DNA of 64,000 nt from Lumbricus rubellus (Eukaryota; Annelida; Clitellata; Crassiclitellata; Lumbricidae). The notes beneath the pieces are model-generated. The model saw nothing but the letters and a program-made list of their open reading frames with translations. It was not told where the DNA came from and did no database searches. The stretch lies in assembly GCA_945859605.1 (NCBI GenBank), contig OX243821.1:21196373-21260372 (forward strand), given 5' to 3'. The number at the start of each line of letters is the position of its first letter. Position 1 is the stretch's first letter. Both the position numbers and the translations under genes were made by a program. Shown here piece by piece: positions 54,905 to 64,000 of the stretch.

Positions 54905-55250
54905 TAAAGATTACATGGAAAATGAAATTGTTGATAATATTGTTCTGATAAGAAAATTGAAAATTAAAATTGTTAATAACATTGTTCTGATTGGGAAATT
55001 GAAAAATGAAATTGTTTTTAACATTGTTCTGATTAGGAAATGGAAAATGAAATTGTTAAAAACATTAATTGTTCTGATAAGGAAATTGAAAATTGAAATC
55101 GTTATTGTCATTGTTCTGATAAGGAAATTGAAATTGTTAATAACATTGTTGTGATAAGATAATTGAAAATTGAAATTGTTTATAACATTGTTCTGATAAG
55201 AGGAAATTGAAAATTGAAATTGCTAATAACATTGTTCTGATAAGGAAAAG
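54905..55250. repeat. About 42-bp minisatellite (ATTGTTCTGATAAGGAAATT)
   Basis: About eight copies of ATTGTTCTGATAAG(A/G)AAATTGAAA plus ATTGAAATTGTTAATAAC, with occasional deletions. Confidence 0.92.
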
Positions 55251-55863
55251 ATTTTTTTGTTTGCTATTTTTGGTAATAAATTATTTTTGCTCCTCTTTGT
55301 TTGGAAGTTTAAAATTATTCCGCCTATGGCGAAAATTATAAAGTTCTGTACATGATACCTTTTTATGATCTCTTGTATAGGAAATTTGTAATTTCATGTT
55401 TTCTTTGACAGGTTGGACTCTTGGGCCATTTGTGGTATCGTGGTAGAGTGTTTGTGGTTTGTGTTGATGTCTGGGTTTTAAATCCCGTCTTATTATTGAT
55501 GTTGATTACTCAATGTGATGTACGTAAGTAAGCATGCTTCTTTTTTATTCATTTTGCCGGTAAAGCATTTCTAATGTTATCATTAATGCCAACATCTATT
55601 TCAAATGTTATCAATATCACCAACATTGATGTTATTATTGTCGTTATTATTATTACCAGGTATTTATATAACTTTTGTATTATTATTACTACTGCTACCA
55701 TTACTACTACTTTTGTTATTTATATTATTAGTATTGGAATCATGATAAACACCTTAGAGCATCATATGTAATCGTTACTATTAGTAGAATTGCTCATCAT
55801 TATATGAATATTCATTATCAGTTCGTCATGCCAACCATTTGCTGATGATGGTTACGAGTAAAT
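55251..55863. other. Unassigned stretch; possible tRNA-like relic at 55428-55495
   Basis: Mostly A/T-rich unique sequence. TGGTAGAGTGTTTG (A-box-like) and GGGTTTTAAATCCC (B-box-like) at 55441-55490 could be a decayed tRNA or SINE head. No acceptor-stem pairing is apparent. Confidence 0.25.
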
Positions 55864-56065
55864 GTGCAGTGTGGTGGTGCAGAAGTATGTTCGGTGCCTT
55901 GCAGCCGGATGGTTGCAGGTTCGAATCCGCCTCAAACCGTAGAGTAGGGACTTTGGGCAAGTCCTTCACTCGCAATTGCTCGTGCGCTTTGACGTGAAAC
56001 TCTGATTCAGGGTCCGCACTGAAGTAGGGGTGCCTCTGAGTAGATATCTTGAAGGAGCTCTGACA
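55864..56065 (+). mobile_element. SINE family 1, older subfamily, seeding a (CATA)n tract
   Basis: GTGGTGGTGCAGAAGTATGT head, B-box GGTTCGAATCC, body GACTTTGGGCAAGTCCTTCA and tail GTGCCTCTGAGTAG ... GGAGCTCTGACAAGTGCTC. The tail runs directly into a CATA microsatellite. Confidence 0.85.
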
Positions 56066-56241
56066 AGTGCTCATACATACATACATACATACATACATAC
56101 ATACATACATACATACATACATACATACATACATACATACATACACACACACATACATACATACATACATACATAAATACTAAATGCATACATACATTTA
56201 GAAAAGTCATACATGCATACATACATACATACATGTATGCA

Positions 56242-56272
<31 letters not shown>

Positions 56273-56275
56273 GAA
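56066..56275. repeat. (CATA)n microsatellite
   Basis: Over 200 bp of CATACATACATA with a short interruption (CATTTAGAAAAGTCATAC). It gives Met-Tyr-Val-Cys open frames that are not genes. Confidence 0.97.
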
Positions 56276-56644
56276 TAAAGATCTCTATTGGCCTCGGTCA
56301 TTTTGTCAAAATCATTGCTCCTCTTGGTGTCAGTTTAAATGAGGCTAAGCCCTCACTATGAATACATGTATATACTTTATATATATTATATATATATATT
56401 CTTACATGTTTGTGTCTACATATTATGCAGATGTTACGGTAGTGTTAAAGAGCTTTCGAAAATATAATTCCAGTCTAAACCGGTTTTTGTTTACGTTATA
56501 TTTGTGTCACTTTTTAAGATGCACGTTTCGTCATTTATATTTATTCTCTTTTTGTTTGCTCCAAATTGGCAAAATATTTAGTTTAGTTTGATTTTGGTAA
56601 GTTTGGTTGTTTCCTTTTTGTGTGTGCATTTGAGGTTTTGCCAG
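56276..56644. other. Unassigned intergenic stretch
   Basis: A/T-rich sequence with a TATATATA run; no gene or repeat that I can support. Confidence 0.4.
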
Positions 56645-56950
56645 CAAGGTCGTAGCTAGGGGGTGTTTTGGGTGTTTGAACACCCCCGAAATGAAATAAT
56701 GTAAAACTTTCAAGCAGAAAATATTCGAAAATCGCGGAAAACAGTGGTTTTTACATCACCGTGAATGCATCATAAGCCAAAAAAGGCCAAGAAAAGCAGG
56801 CCATGACAAAAAAATCATCAGAAATTTCGACAACTAAAAAGTCAATCAAAATATTTTGCACACAAAAAAGTCGATTTTGTTCGGCCACTGTACTCACTCC
56901 AAAATTCACAAAGGAGAACCCCTGCCCCATAAAATCTGGCTACAGCCTTG
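56645..56950. mobile_element. TIR element, CAAGGTCGTAGC ends
   Basis: 306 bp between CAAGGTCGTAGCTA and TGGCTACAGCCTTG. It shares AGGGGGTGTTTTGGGTGTTT and GTTTTTACATCA with the element at 42385 (opposite strand). No target duplication seen. Confidence 0.65.
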
Positions 56951-57439
56951 AATTTTGGGATTCCAAATGGTCAATATTAAGAATATGCACGTGCTGTTTT
57001 TCACCTAGAATGGTAGTTTGAGAATCCAGTTATTATATTGCTAGTTTAATTATTGCAGAAATGCAAGTTTCTGCAACCCCATGGGCTTTAAAAATCTGTG
57101 TAGGGGTACCACAAGGACGGATCTATTAGGGGTCATCAATTTAGTTAGTCTGTAAGCAGAAAATTTGTATTGTATCGTATCAAGTACAGTACTTGTACTA
57201 TGCTGCATAAAAAGTACATTAATATTGAAATGCATATCAGGAAAAGTCAAATGCGCTAAGGATATTGTGTGGACGTTCTAGCAGTAGCTTTGGTAATGGA
57301 CAGGAGGTTATGTGATAAGCAAACGTTTGATAAGCTAACTTTCTTGCTCTTGGGAGTATATTTATGCTGGATAAACAAACGTAATAAAAGTTCGTTATTA
57401 AAATGATAATTTTAATTGAGGTTGTTAATTTATGCGTTG
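56951..57439. other. Unassigned intergenic stretch
   Basis: Unique-looking sequence without coding similarity, clear repeats or RNA signals. Confidence 0.4.
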
Positions 57440-57650
57440 TATTGTATTTAAGAGTTTATAAAGCACCTCTAGTGGGATGAACCGTTCAGAGGTGCTCCCG
57501 GTGCGTAGGGCCACAAAGGAAGAAGTAGGTTTTGAGAAGAGATAAGGAAGACGAGAGATTGCCAGACAGAATTGTAGAGCAAACAGAAGGAGAAGCACAT
57601 TCCAAAGAGAAGGACCAATTGAGGCAAATGATCGAGACTGAGCCATTATC
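57440..57650 (-). mobile_element. LINE 3' end remnant, antisense
   Basis: The minus frame contains AQSRSFASIGPSLWN, the CR1/L2/Jockey C-terminal RAFSVxGPxLWNxLP-type block, followed by a decayed tail GGGAGCACCTCTGAACGG and GAGGTGCTTTATAAACTC. Confidence 0.65.
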
Positions 57651-57697
57651 AGCTGTAAAGTGAGGAACCGAGAGGTTATTAGTTGTTATACTCAGGG

Positions 57698-58030
57698 TTT
57701 GGGGATTAACAACCCTGGTCTTTTTAGGACCTAAAATGGGTTCTCAACTCTCACAACGTCTGACCCTAGTAATTTTTTCTACAATTCTTCCTATTCTGGC
57801 TATAGTTTGCTAGTTGTCAATATTTGGAATTATTTATTTTTTAAATATTATTTAATTATTTTTGTGAAAATTGCCAAGGCTTTGGGGATTAATAACCCTC
57901 GTCTTTTTTAGGACCCAAAATTGATTTTCATTGCATATCCAACTCACAATTTCAACATCTGACCGACAGGTTATTTATCAACAATTCTTAGACTGGTTAT
58001 AGTTTACTAATTGTCAATATAATAATAGTC
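57698..58030. repeat. 183-bp tandem duplication (2 copies)
   Basis: GGGGATTAACAACCCTGGTC at 57701 recurs as GGGGATTAATAACCCTCGTC at 57884. Each is followed by TTTAGGACC, TCTGACC and ATAGTTTRCTARTTGTCAAT, all in the same order. Confidence 0.8.
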
Positions 58031-58403
58031 ATTGAAGTTCTTTACATCTTTGCCTTAGCAAGTTAGCGAATCCAAACCTTTAAAACAAAATGCACTGAAC
58101 TCATTCAGTCATAAAATCGTGTCCATAATATCAGTCTTGTTCAACTTAAAACGAACCGTAACCAAGAAAACAACACTCTCTCGCTTAAAAACATTGTCTG
58201 CTTTCACAGCATCTGTAACATTTACTTAAAATACGAGTCCAGGCGAAACTTTGATCCAAATAAAAGCACTACAAAAATCACTTCACTACAAACCTTAAAT
58301 GAGTACAGCAAAATACATGCAAACTATTTTAACATAGGGCAGTCTACGTTTTGAATTGATTAGGGCATATATATGACCGCATATAATATATATATACTGT
58401 TAG

Positions 58404-58710
58404 CATGGGCGGAGTTTGGTTTCCGTTCCTGGGGGGGGGGCTTCAAACTTTGGCTTTGGTTGAGGCGGAGACTTAGCACACGGATTGAGTGGCGCCGAAA
58501 AGTTTTTGTTTCTCTGCCCGAAAAAGTTGATGACCTTTTTTAGTCATCGGGTCGAAATCTCATAAAGCCAAAATATTTCCCAGTCTGGGCCTTCTTGCGG
58601 GGGGGGAGGGACTAACTCGGAAAATTACCATTTTCATGGTGAAAAATGACTCTGGGCCCTCTTGGTGGAGCTTAGCCCCACCCTTCAACCTCTGATAAAC
58701 TCCGTCCATG
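58404..58710. mobile_element. hAT-like MITE, perfect 8-bp TSD ACTGTTAG
   Basis: 307 bp from CATGGGCGGAGTTT to AAACTCCGTCCATG, with internal G-runs. Perfect ACTGTTAG at 58396-58403 and 58711-58718. Confidence 0.88.
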
Positions 58711-58950
58711 ACTGTTAGAAATGAGATGACATCTACTTCAGAAACGAGAGAGCCTTGCTCATTTACAATCAAGGCAATCTGATTAATGCAATTATATACA
58801 AGCAATCTAGAACATACGTCGATTTTATGAAGAGGCATATTTCTTACATAACAAAGCAGGCTAAATTTTAGAATTGTAAAATCTGTTCATAGTAGGAATC
58901 ACCACCAGTGCCAGATTTACCGTCAAGCTACAAAAAACCTTGCAACTAAG

Positions 58951-59094
58951 CATAGGTCAATCACGTCCTAAAAGTTGGGGGGGACCATAATGAATCACGT
59001 CCTAAAAGTTGGGGGACCATAATAATAAAGTTAGGGGACCACTCAAAAGTTGGGGAACGCGTCCCGTGGGTCCCATAGGGTGGTTGCGCCTATG
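58951..59094. mobile_element. hAT MITE, CATAGG ends
   Basis: 144 bp from CATAGGTCAATCACGTCC to TGGTTGCGCCTATG. Flanks CAACTAAG and CAACTGAG (7/8). Reverse orientation relative to the copy at 21875; the CACGTCCTAAAAGTTGGGGG motif occurs twice inside. Confidence 0.85.
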
Positions 59095-59837
59095 CAACTG
59101 AGAGCCTCACAATATGCAGGGGTCTCAAACAATTTGGTTATTTTGAAAATACTAATGAAACTCATATGAAAAAAGTACCTTGAAGTATCGTTTCCAATGT
59201 ATATTCTACTAAAAAAAGATTACGACTAAATAGCAAATGTGTAATCAATAAATGCATTTCCTATGACAATAATTATTTGAATTTTGCACTTTTTCAAAAG
59301 CCTTGCTATTATTAATTATTTAAAAGGGCAGGTTTTGCATGACCCGGTTTTAAATCTTTTCAAAATGGTCCTTAAAGATTTCGTATAGTTTAGAACCTCG
59401 TTTCGTTTAAATCCGGCACTGGGTGAACTGGATAGTAAAAGAGTCCAGTGGCGTCTACCTATCATGGTGGGGACCGGGACCCGGGGACCGACCTCCTCGC
59501 AGGGCATTTTTAGCATGCAGTTGTACACAGAATGTGCAGTGGATTTGTGCAGTTGTACAAGCAGTTAAAAATAGTTTTAAAAATCCTTGTCCTCCCATTA
59601 GGAGTGACATCATGGAGGAAGGGAATTGAAAGAAAGGGTTGTGCGGTTCTAAAATTTCTTTAGAATTCCCTGCTCCATCATACCAGTACTTAAAAATGGG
59701 GTTTTGTATAGCCTACAAACTGGGGGTTGTTGATCTCCGATAATACAGATAGGGCGGTCAAAGTGTCCTCCAAATCCATATGGGACAGACGCCACTGAAA
59801 GCATCCATATAGAATCAGTTCGAACAACGAGGACACT
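59095..59837. other. 3' flank of the minus-strand acidic gene
   Basis: Contains presumably the 3' UTR of the gene at 59838-62375. No clear polyadenylation signal on the minus strand was found. A G-rich segment at 59465-59500 (GGTGGGGACCGGGACCCGGG) resembles hAT interiors. Nothing else supported. Confidence 0.35.
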
Positions 59838-61735
59838 CTAGATGTCAGTCTCTGTGCTGTGATGTAACCGTCCCCTCTCTTCCTCTTCATCATCATCGTC
59901 GTCGTCGTCATCATCATCTTCATCGTCATCATCACTATCTTCGACCTTCGCAATGTTCACTCTCCCCTTCGCTAAGGGCTCGCCCCCCGACTTCACGATA
60001 CCAGACTTCACAACAGTCTTTGTGACGACAGTTCGGGTCACGACTCCGCCCGGTACCTTCGTGACACTCGTCTTCGTGGACTGATTCGTCGCAGATTTCT
60101 TCCCTGGGGTCCCCGAGATGTCCTTCGCCCCGACGGGAACGTGGTGCTCCTCAAAGTCCCCATCCTCGTCCCACTCCTCCTCGTCGCTGTCCGACGGGGT
60201 GTCACTTGGGGGTCCGGTGGAAGGGAGAGGGGGCGGAGGACCGTTGGGTGACATGGGTGATTGGACCGGCGCTGGAACGGCACGGGATGGAATCGACTTG
60301 GAGTTGGGAACTGGTTGTTTCACGTTGTTTGGTTTGGCTGGAGAGGTTGACGGCTTCGGTCCGGGGTCCTTGGTGAGTATCTGGGTTCGGTTCTCGAATC
60401 TTGCCGATGGGAGGATGACAGGAAAAGAGGATTTCGGGGGTGGCGGTTGTTGCTGTGGTAACGGCTGTTTCTTTACCACTTCCTCCTCATCCTCGGATTC
60501 CTCCTCCTCTGACTCTTCCTCCGTTTCTTCCTCGGAGGACTGAGGTGCATTCGGCTTGGTTGCCGATAGTGGAGCCTGGTTGACGGGAGGTCGTGACGGG
60601 GCTTTACTCCCAGCGGGCGGCGGCGCTTGAGCCTGCGGTGGAGGCGGCTGCTTGGGGAGCTGGGAGGACGCGACCCGTGGTGGTTCACCCTCAGACTCCT
60701 CCTCTTCTGATTCTTCCTCCTCTTCCGAATCCTCTTCTTCCTCTGATGATTCCGGTTTCTTGACAGGAGGAGGTGGTTGCTTCGGCTGTTGTTGTTTTTG
60801 TGTTGCGACAATTGGTAATGGTTGCTTCTGCAGTTGTTGAGCTTTTATCTGTGGTTGTTGCTGTTGCTGGGGTTTGTTTGCAACTGCAGTCTCTTCTTCA
60901 TCCTCTTCCTCCTCCTCAGAGTCTTCTTCCTCTTCGCTGGAAGATCTTTCTGGAGGAATCGGTTTTCGCGCTTGTGGCTCCTCTTTCTTCAGTTGTATCT
61001 GTTGTTTCTGCGGTTGTATCTGTTGCTTGAATGGTTGCTTGACAACCTTAACAACCTTCTTCTCTTCCTCCTCCTCTCCGCTCGACGACTCTGCTGGTGG
61101 CGGTGGCAACTTTGGCTGTTGCACCTGTTGCTTAGCAGGCTGTTGCTTAAGTTGCACTTCAATCAGCTTCGGTTGCTTCTGTTGCTTTTGTTTTGCCGGT
61201 GGTGGTGCAACCTTTACCTCTTCATCCTCCTCTTCGCTGAAAGAGTCAGCGGGAGGAGGAACAGGCGGAGGCGGTTGTCTCGGTTGTTGCTTCGGTTGCT
61301 TCTGTTGCATCTTCTGTTGCATAACAGGAATCTGCTGTTGCAGACCTACATCCTCCTCCTCCTCATCGTCATCTTCCTCTTCCTCCTCTTCGTCATCCTC
61401 CTCCTCACTCGATTCGGCCGGCGACGGCGGCCGCGGTTGCTTCTGACGTTGTCTATTCACGTCGTTGTCATGGACAACCATCACTTCCGGTCCGCCGCGG
61501 AAACCACGTGACCCTGGCCCCGGTGGCGCCGCCTGGTGGTGGTTCGGTTCGTCGAGCGCCGTCTGCCGGCGATGATTCGACTGCTTTCCCGTTGCCATGG
61601 GATTCATTGCCATGGTGATGGGAGGCTGCTGGACGCGCGGCATCTTGCCCTGCTGCAGTCTGTTGCTCTCCTCACGCTCTCTGTCGGCCAAGTGGCGAGC
61701 CTCGTCTATCATCGTCCGCATCAGAGAATCGAAGT
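59838..61735 (-). CDS. Last exon of the acidic protein gene
   Basis: Acceptor on the minus strand AAAATGTTGTAG, then ACTTCGATTCTCTGATG. 1898 nt open to TAG at 59838-59840. Strong purine bias on the coding strand makes long shadow frames on the other strand. Confidence 0.88.
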
Positions 61736-62375
61736 CTACAACATTTTATAAGATGTTTGCATGCGGTGCTAATGCTTTAAACTAAAGTATCCATCTCGTG
61801 TTTGTGTGCGTGTGTAGATGTGTGTAGGTGTGCGCGCGCGCGTGTGTGTGTGTGTGTGTGTGCGTGTGTGCATGCAGTGTTTAATCTAGGCAACTCCAAA
61901 AGGCGGAGTTATCCTCTGACAAGAACGACATTATACGATGAAATTGCTGTGAACTAACAACTAATAGTGTTATCTACTAATTATAGAATGTAGAAATAAA
62001 CGATACTCTAAAAGTTCACCAGATATTAAAGAACGGAAGCTACTACCAGGATTTGAATATATTTAGTCGAACGCTTAACCGAAGGACTTGTAAAAAGGTC
62101 ATCAGAAAAAATTACCCGAACTGCATTTTTTTTATCCAACCAGCCCCCCCCCCCCCCCCCAGGGGCCCAACCTCCAGAAACCCAGCGACCGTCTTACCTC
62201 GATCTGGGCGCTGGTACGTGTCTGCCATTGCGTAGCTGAAACTGTTGCGATCCGAGAAGTTATCGAGTAGATTTGCATTCAGTAATGTTTCAACCATCGC
62301 ACGATCATCGTTTTCAACAGCTTTGAGCAACGCAGCTCTACCGTCAGTCATCAGTTTATCAATCTTCGCCTCTTT
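59838..62375 (-). CDS. Unrecognised acidic/Pro-Gln-rich protein with ankyrin-like segment, 3' part (2 exons)
   Basis: Two exons are visible, 62375-62198 then 61735-59838, joining in phase 1 to 691 codons plus stop; the 5' part is outside the window or not recognised. The first exon encodes DGRAALLKAVENDDRAMVETL, which looks like an ankyrin helix pair. After the junction comes a charged helix (DEARHLADREREESNRLQQ). The rest is low complexity: about eight Ser-Glu/Asp clusters (SSEEEEDSEEEEE type) alternating with proline-, glutamine- and lysine-rich linkers, ending in an Asp/Glu run and STETDI. The acidic serine clusters are typical casein kinase 2 substrates (inference). No catalytic domain is visible. 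Cell location and function unknown. Confidence 0.8.
61795..61875. repeat. (GT)n/(GTGC)n microsatellite
   Basis: GTGTGTGTG runs in the last intron of the acidic-protein gene. Confidence 0.9.
62142..62160. repeat. Poly-C run
   Basis: About 19 C in the same intron, close to the donor of the penultimate exon; length likely variable or uncertain. Confidence 0.85.
62198..62375 (-). CDS. Penultimate exon of the acidic protein gene
   Basis: Minus strand: acceptor CTTATTTCACAG, then AAAGAGGCGAAGATTGAT. Donor CGAG before GTAAGA. 178 nt, phase 0 in and phase 1 out. It has no convincing initiator, so it is taken as internal. Confidence 0.8.
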
Positions 62376-62659
62376 CTGTGAAATAAGAGAGAATTTATTC
62401 TGAATACCACGGAGAATATGAAAACGTTATCTGCTGAACTTGATAAGAGATTCTGAAAATGTGCTGCAGGTCTCTACAAGACATTATGAATCGATGATTA
62501 TCTGGGGTGCTTACCAACACAATCCAGAATTCGTATTATAACACTGGACAACAGTGATTTTGCTTCCTGGACACTTTCATGTGTTTCTTATGCAGTTTCT
62601 GCTGCTGATCACGAAAATCACCTTGAAATTGTCCCATCACGTAAGGTTTTTGATAAATC

Positions 62660-62888
62660 GTCAAATTTTCGTTACGTTTTGGAATCGTAAAAAAAAGTGG
62701 TTTTAGGCATTAGGCATCCATAAAAGTGGTATAACTTTTGTTCTGTTTGAAATATTTTGATGAAATTTGGCCATCTGGTGTAAATATGAATTGTCTTTAA
62801 GCTTGTAAAATTTCATGTCGAAATTCTTACTTTTGGCCAAGATATTGGCCAAAAACCTAAGGGTCCCCCCTTTTTTGCTCATCCCGTA
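62660..62888. mobile_element. Mariner-type MITE, right-end fragment
   Basis: CATAAAAGTGGTATAACTTT ... TACTTTTGGCCAAGATATTG ... CCTTTTTTGCTCATCCCGTA: one module and a decayed terminus of the 52130 family. Confidence 0.8.
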
Positions 62889-62895
62889 CATTGTA

Positions 62896-63230
62896 CATGT
62901 GCAACTAAACAAGAAATAACTGTAAAACATTAATTTCATGTTTCCAACTTTTCTAAGTGATACAGTCATCATCAGCATCAATATTATGAGAAAGAACTGT
63001 TATAAAGATTTGTTTTCCAATGAAACTAAATTATAGTATATTGTAAATGTGTACAATATAATGTGAGCGTGTAAGTTAAAATGTTGCATGCTGTTTTTTT
63101 TCAAAAACCTTACGTGATACAACAATTCTGAGCACACCATCGTGTTCAGCACGTCACATCCTATAGAAAATAGTGAAAGATTTTACAGAAATAACAAAAA
63201 TTAAGTTATAGTATATATTGTAAATTATAT
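62896..63230. other. Unassigned intronic or intergenic stretch
   Basis: A/T-rich sequence; no coding or repeat signal that I can support. Confidence 0.4.
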
Positions 63231-64000
63231 TCATTCATTCATTCATTCATTCATTTCAGGCATTTATATAGCGCCTCTTCAAGAATATCTACTCAGAAGC
63301 GCTCCCGACCCAACCACGGCTAAAGAGAACAGTCTTAAGAGCAGAGTAGAACGTAGTCTCGAAGGCTCGAGGTATTAGACGTAGTTCCACAGGGAGCCCA
63401 TTCCAGGTTGCAGGGCCAACAACAGAAAAGGCACGGCGCTGCGCAATAGAAGTGCGTGACCGGGGGACAAGAAGCTCAGCCTGCTTAGAAGAGCGAAGAG
63501 AGCCACGGCGCTGGACGCTCAGGGTGGAGCAACAGAGCTCCTGTAAATAGACAGGGGCCACACCCGCGAGACAGCGCCAGACCAAGGAAGATATTCGGTA
63601 TGTGACCCTTTGTGAGAAAGGGAGCCAGTGCAAGACATCCCGCATATAGTCAGTGACATGGCCGAATTTTGGGATGCGACTGACAAGGCGTGCCGCAGAG
63701 CGCAAGACCCGATCCAAGCACCCAACCCGAGTCACCGGCAGACCCACATAGAGGGCGCTGCAATAGTCTAAACGTGAGACAACGAAAGAGTGGATAAGCG
63801 TCAAGGCAGCGCTGAAAGTTAAGGAGCGGAGCACCACTCTAAGCTGACGCAATTGGTAATAGCAGCTGCGGCATAACAAGTTGATATGCCGCGTGAAAGT
63901 AAGCTCTTGGTCCAAAGTGACACCAAGGTCCCGGACAGAGGAAGAGAAGGTGAACTGAGGGAATTCCTGGGCAAGAACTTCCAGGTCAATTTTGGCGAGC
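63231..64000 (-). mobile_element. CR1/L2-like LINE, 3' end (continues beyond window)
   Basis: Minus strand: C-terminal reverse-transcriptase ORF, stop, a roughly 40-bp 3' UTR (TTCTTGAAGAGGCGCTATAT) and a terminal GAATGAATG repeat in place of poly-A. Terminal short repeats are usual for CR1/L2-type LINEs. The 3' tail is shared with SINE family 1. Confidence 0.9.
63289..64000 (-). CDS. LINE ORF2 C-terminal part (reverse transcriptase, partial)
   Basis: Open to the window edge, 236 codons visible. Blocks SVRDLGVTLDQELTF, CRSCYYQLRQLR, SRLDYCSALYVGLP, RLVSRI, LHWLPFSQRVTYRI, SIAQRRAFSVVGPATWNGLP and a Lys/Leu-rich end are the standard C-terminal series of CR1/L2 reverse-transcriptase ORFs. The catalytic palm lies upstream, outside the window. 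No frameshift or stop interrupts this part. It ends GGGAGCGCTTCTGAGTAG. Confidence 0.9.
   Translation of the reverse strand, partial: LAKIDLEVLAQEFPQFTFSSSVRDLGVTLDQELTFTRHINLLCRSCYYQLRQLRVVLRSLTFSAALTLIHSFVVSRLDYCSALYVGLPVTRVGCLDRVLRSAARLVSRIPKFGHVTDYMRDVLHWLPFSQRVTYRISSLVWRCLAGVAPVYLQELCCSTLSVQRRGSLRSSKQAELLVPRSRTSIAQRRAFSVVGPATWNGLPVELRLIPRAFETTFYSALKTVLFSRGWVGSASE

Noticed and set aside
56007..56301. Met-Tyr-Val-Cys repeat frames
   Set aside because: Translation of the (CATA)n microsatellite.
60118..61511. Plus-strand frames of 141-229 codons opposite the acidic gene
   Set aside because: They are complements of GAG/CAG/CCN-rich codons; Leu/Ser/Cys-rich shadow products without splice signals.

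Overview
The window is animal nuclear DNA. Genes are split by GT-AG introns, transposons are of eukaryotic types, and there is a long satellite block. Frequent AGGCCTA-type words, a GalEa-like copia element and a ciliary kinesin suggest a marine invertebrate, possibly an echinoderm or other deuterostome. The species cannot be fixed from sequence alone.

Layout. 1-18194 is one uninterrupted satellite array of about 90 monomers of 202-203 bp, with an irregular higher-order pattern; it ends against a remnant of a mariner-type element. 18195-24000 is a cluster of short inverted-repeat transposons (mostly hAT-like, several with 8-bp target duplications) and a degenerate GGAACAT-rich array. 24109-51358 (+) is a complete KIF17/OSM-3 kinesin-2 gene. 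I assembled 14 coding exons totalling 2316 nt (771 codons plus stop); all phases join and all introns are GT-AG except one GC-AG. Its introns hold nearly every other feature here: an almost intact Ty1/copia element with identical LTRs, mariner and hAT elements (one nested in the other), a 1-kb foldback element, tRNA-derived SINEs, and a different minisatellite in many introns.

51359-59837 is intergenic: a TTGC-rich minisatellite, two four-module mariner-derived palindromes in a duplicated segment, microsatellites, LINE and SINE remnants and hAT MITEs. 59838-62375 (-) holds the last two exons (691 visible codons) of an unrecognised protein with an ankyrin-like segment and a long acidic/proline/glutamine-rich tail. 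63231-64000 (-) is the 3' end of a CR1/L2-like LINE whose last codons, stop and 3' tail match the 3' tails of the SINEs.

How the parts relate. KIF17 would be the motor for ciliary (IFT) transport. An array of RFX X-box-like motifs in its intron 8 fits, but does not prove, ciliary regulation. The LINE is the probable source of the enzyme that mobilised the SINEs. The most interesting signals are the SINE-LINE tail sharing, the X-box array, the triplicated exon-1 splice donor, the young copia element with two opposite frame changes, the higher-order satellite and the four-module mariner palindromes. No wholly new biochemical system was found.
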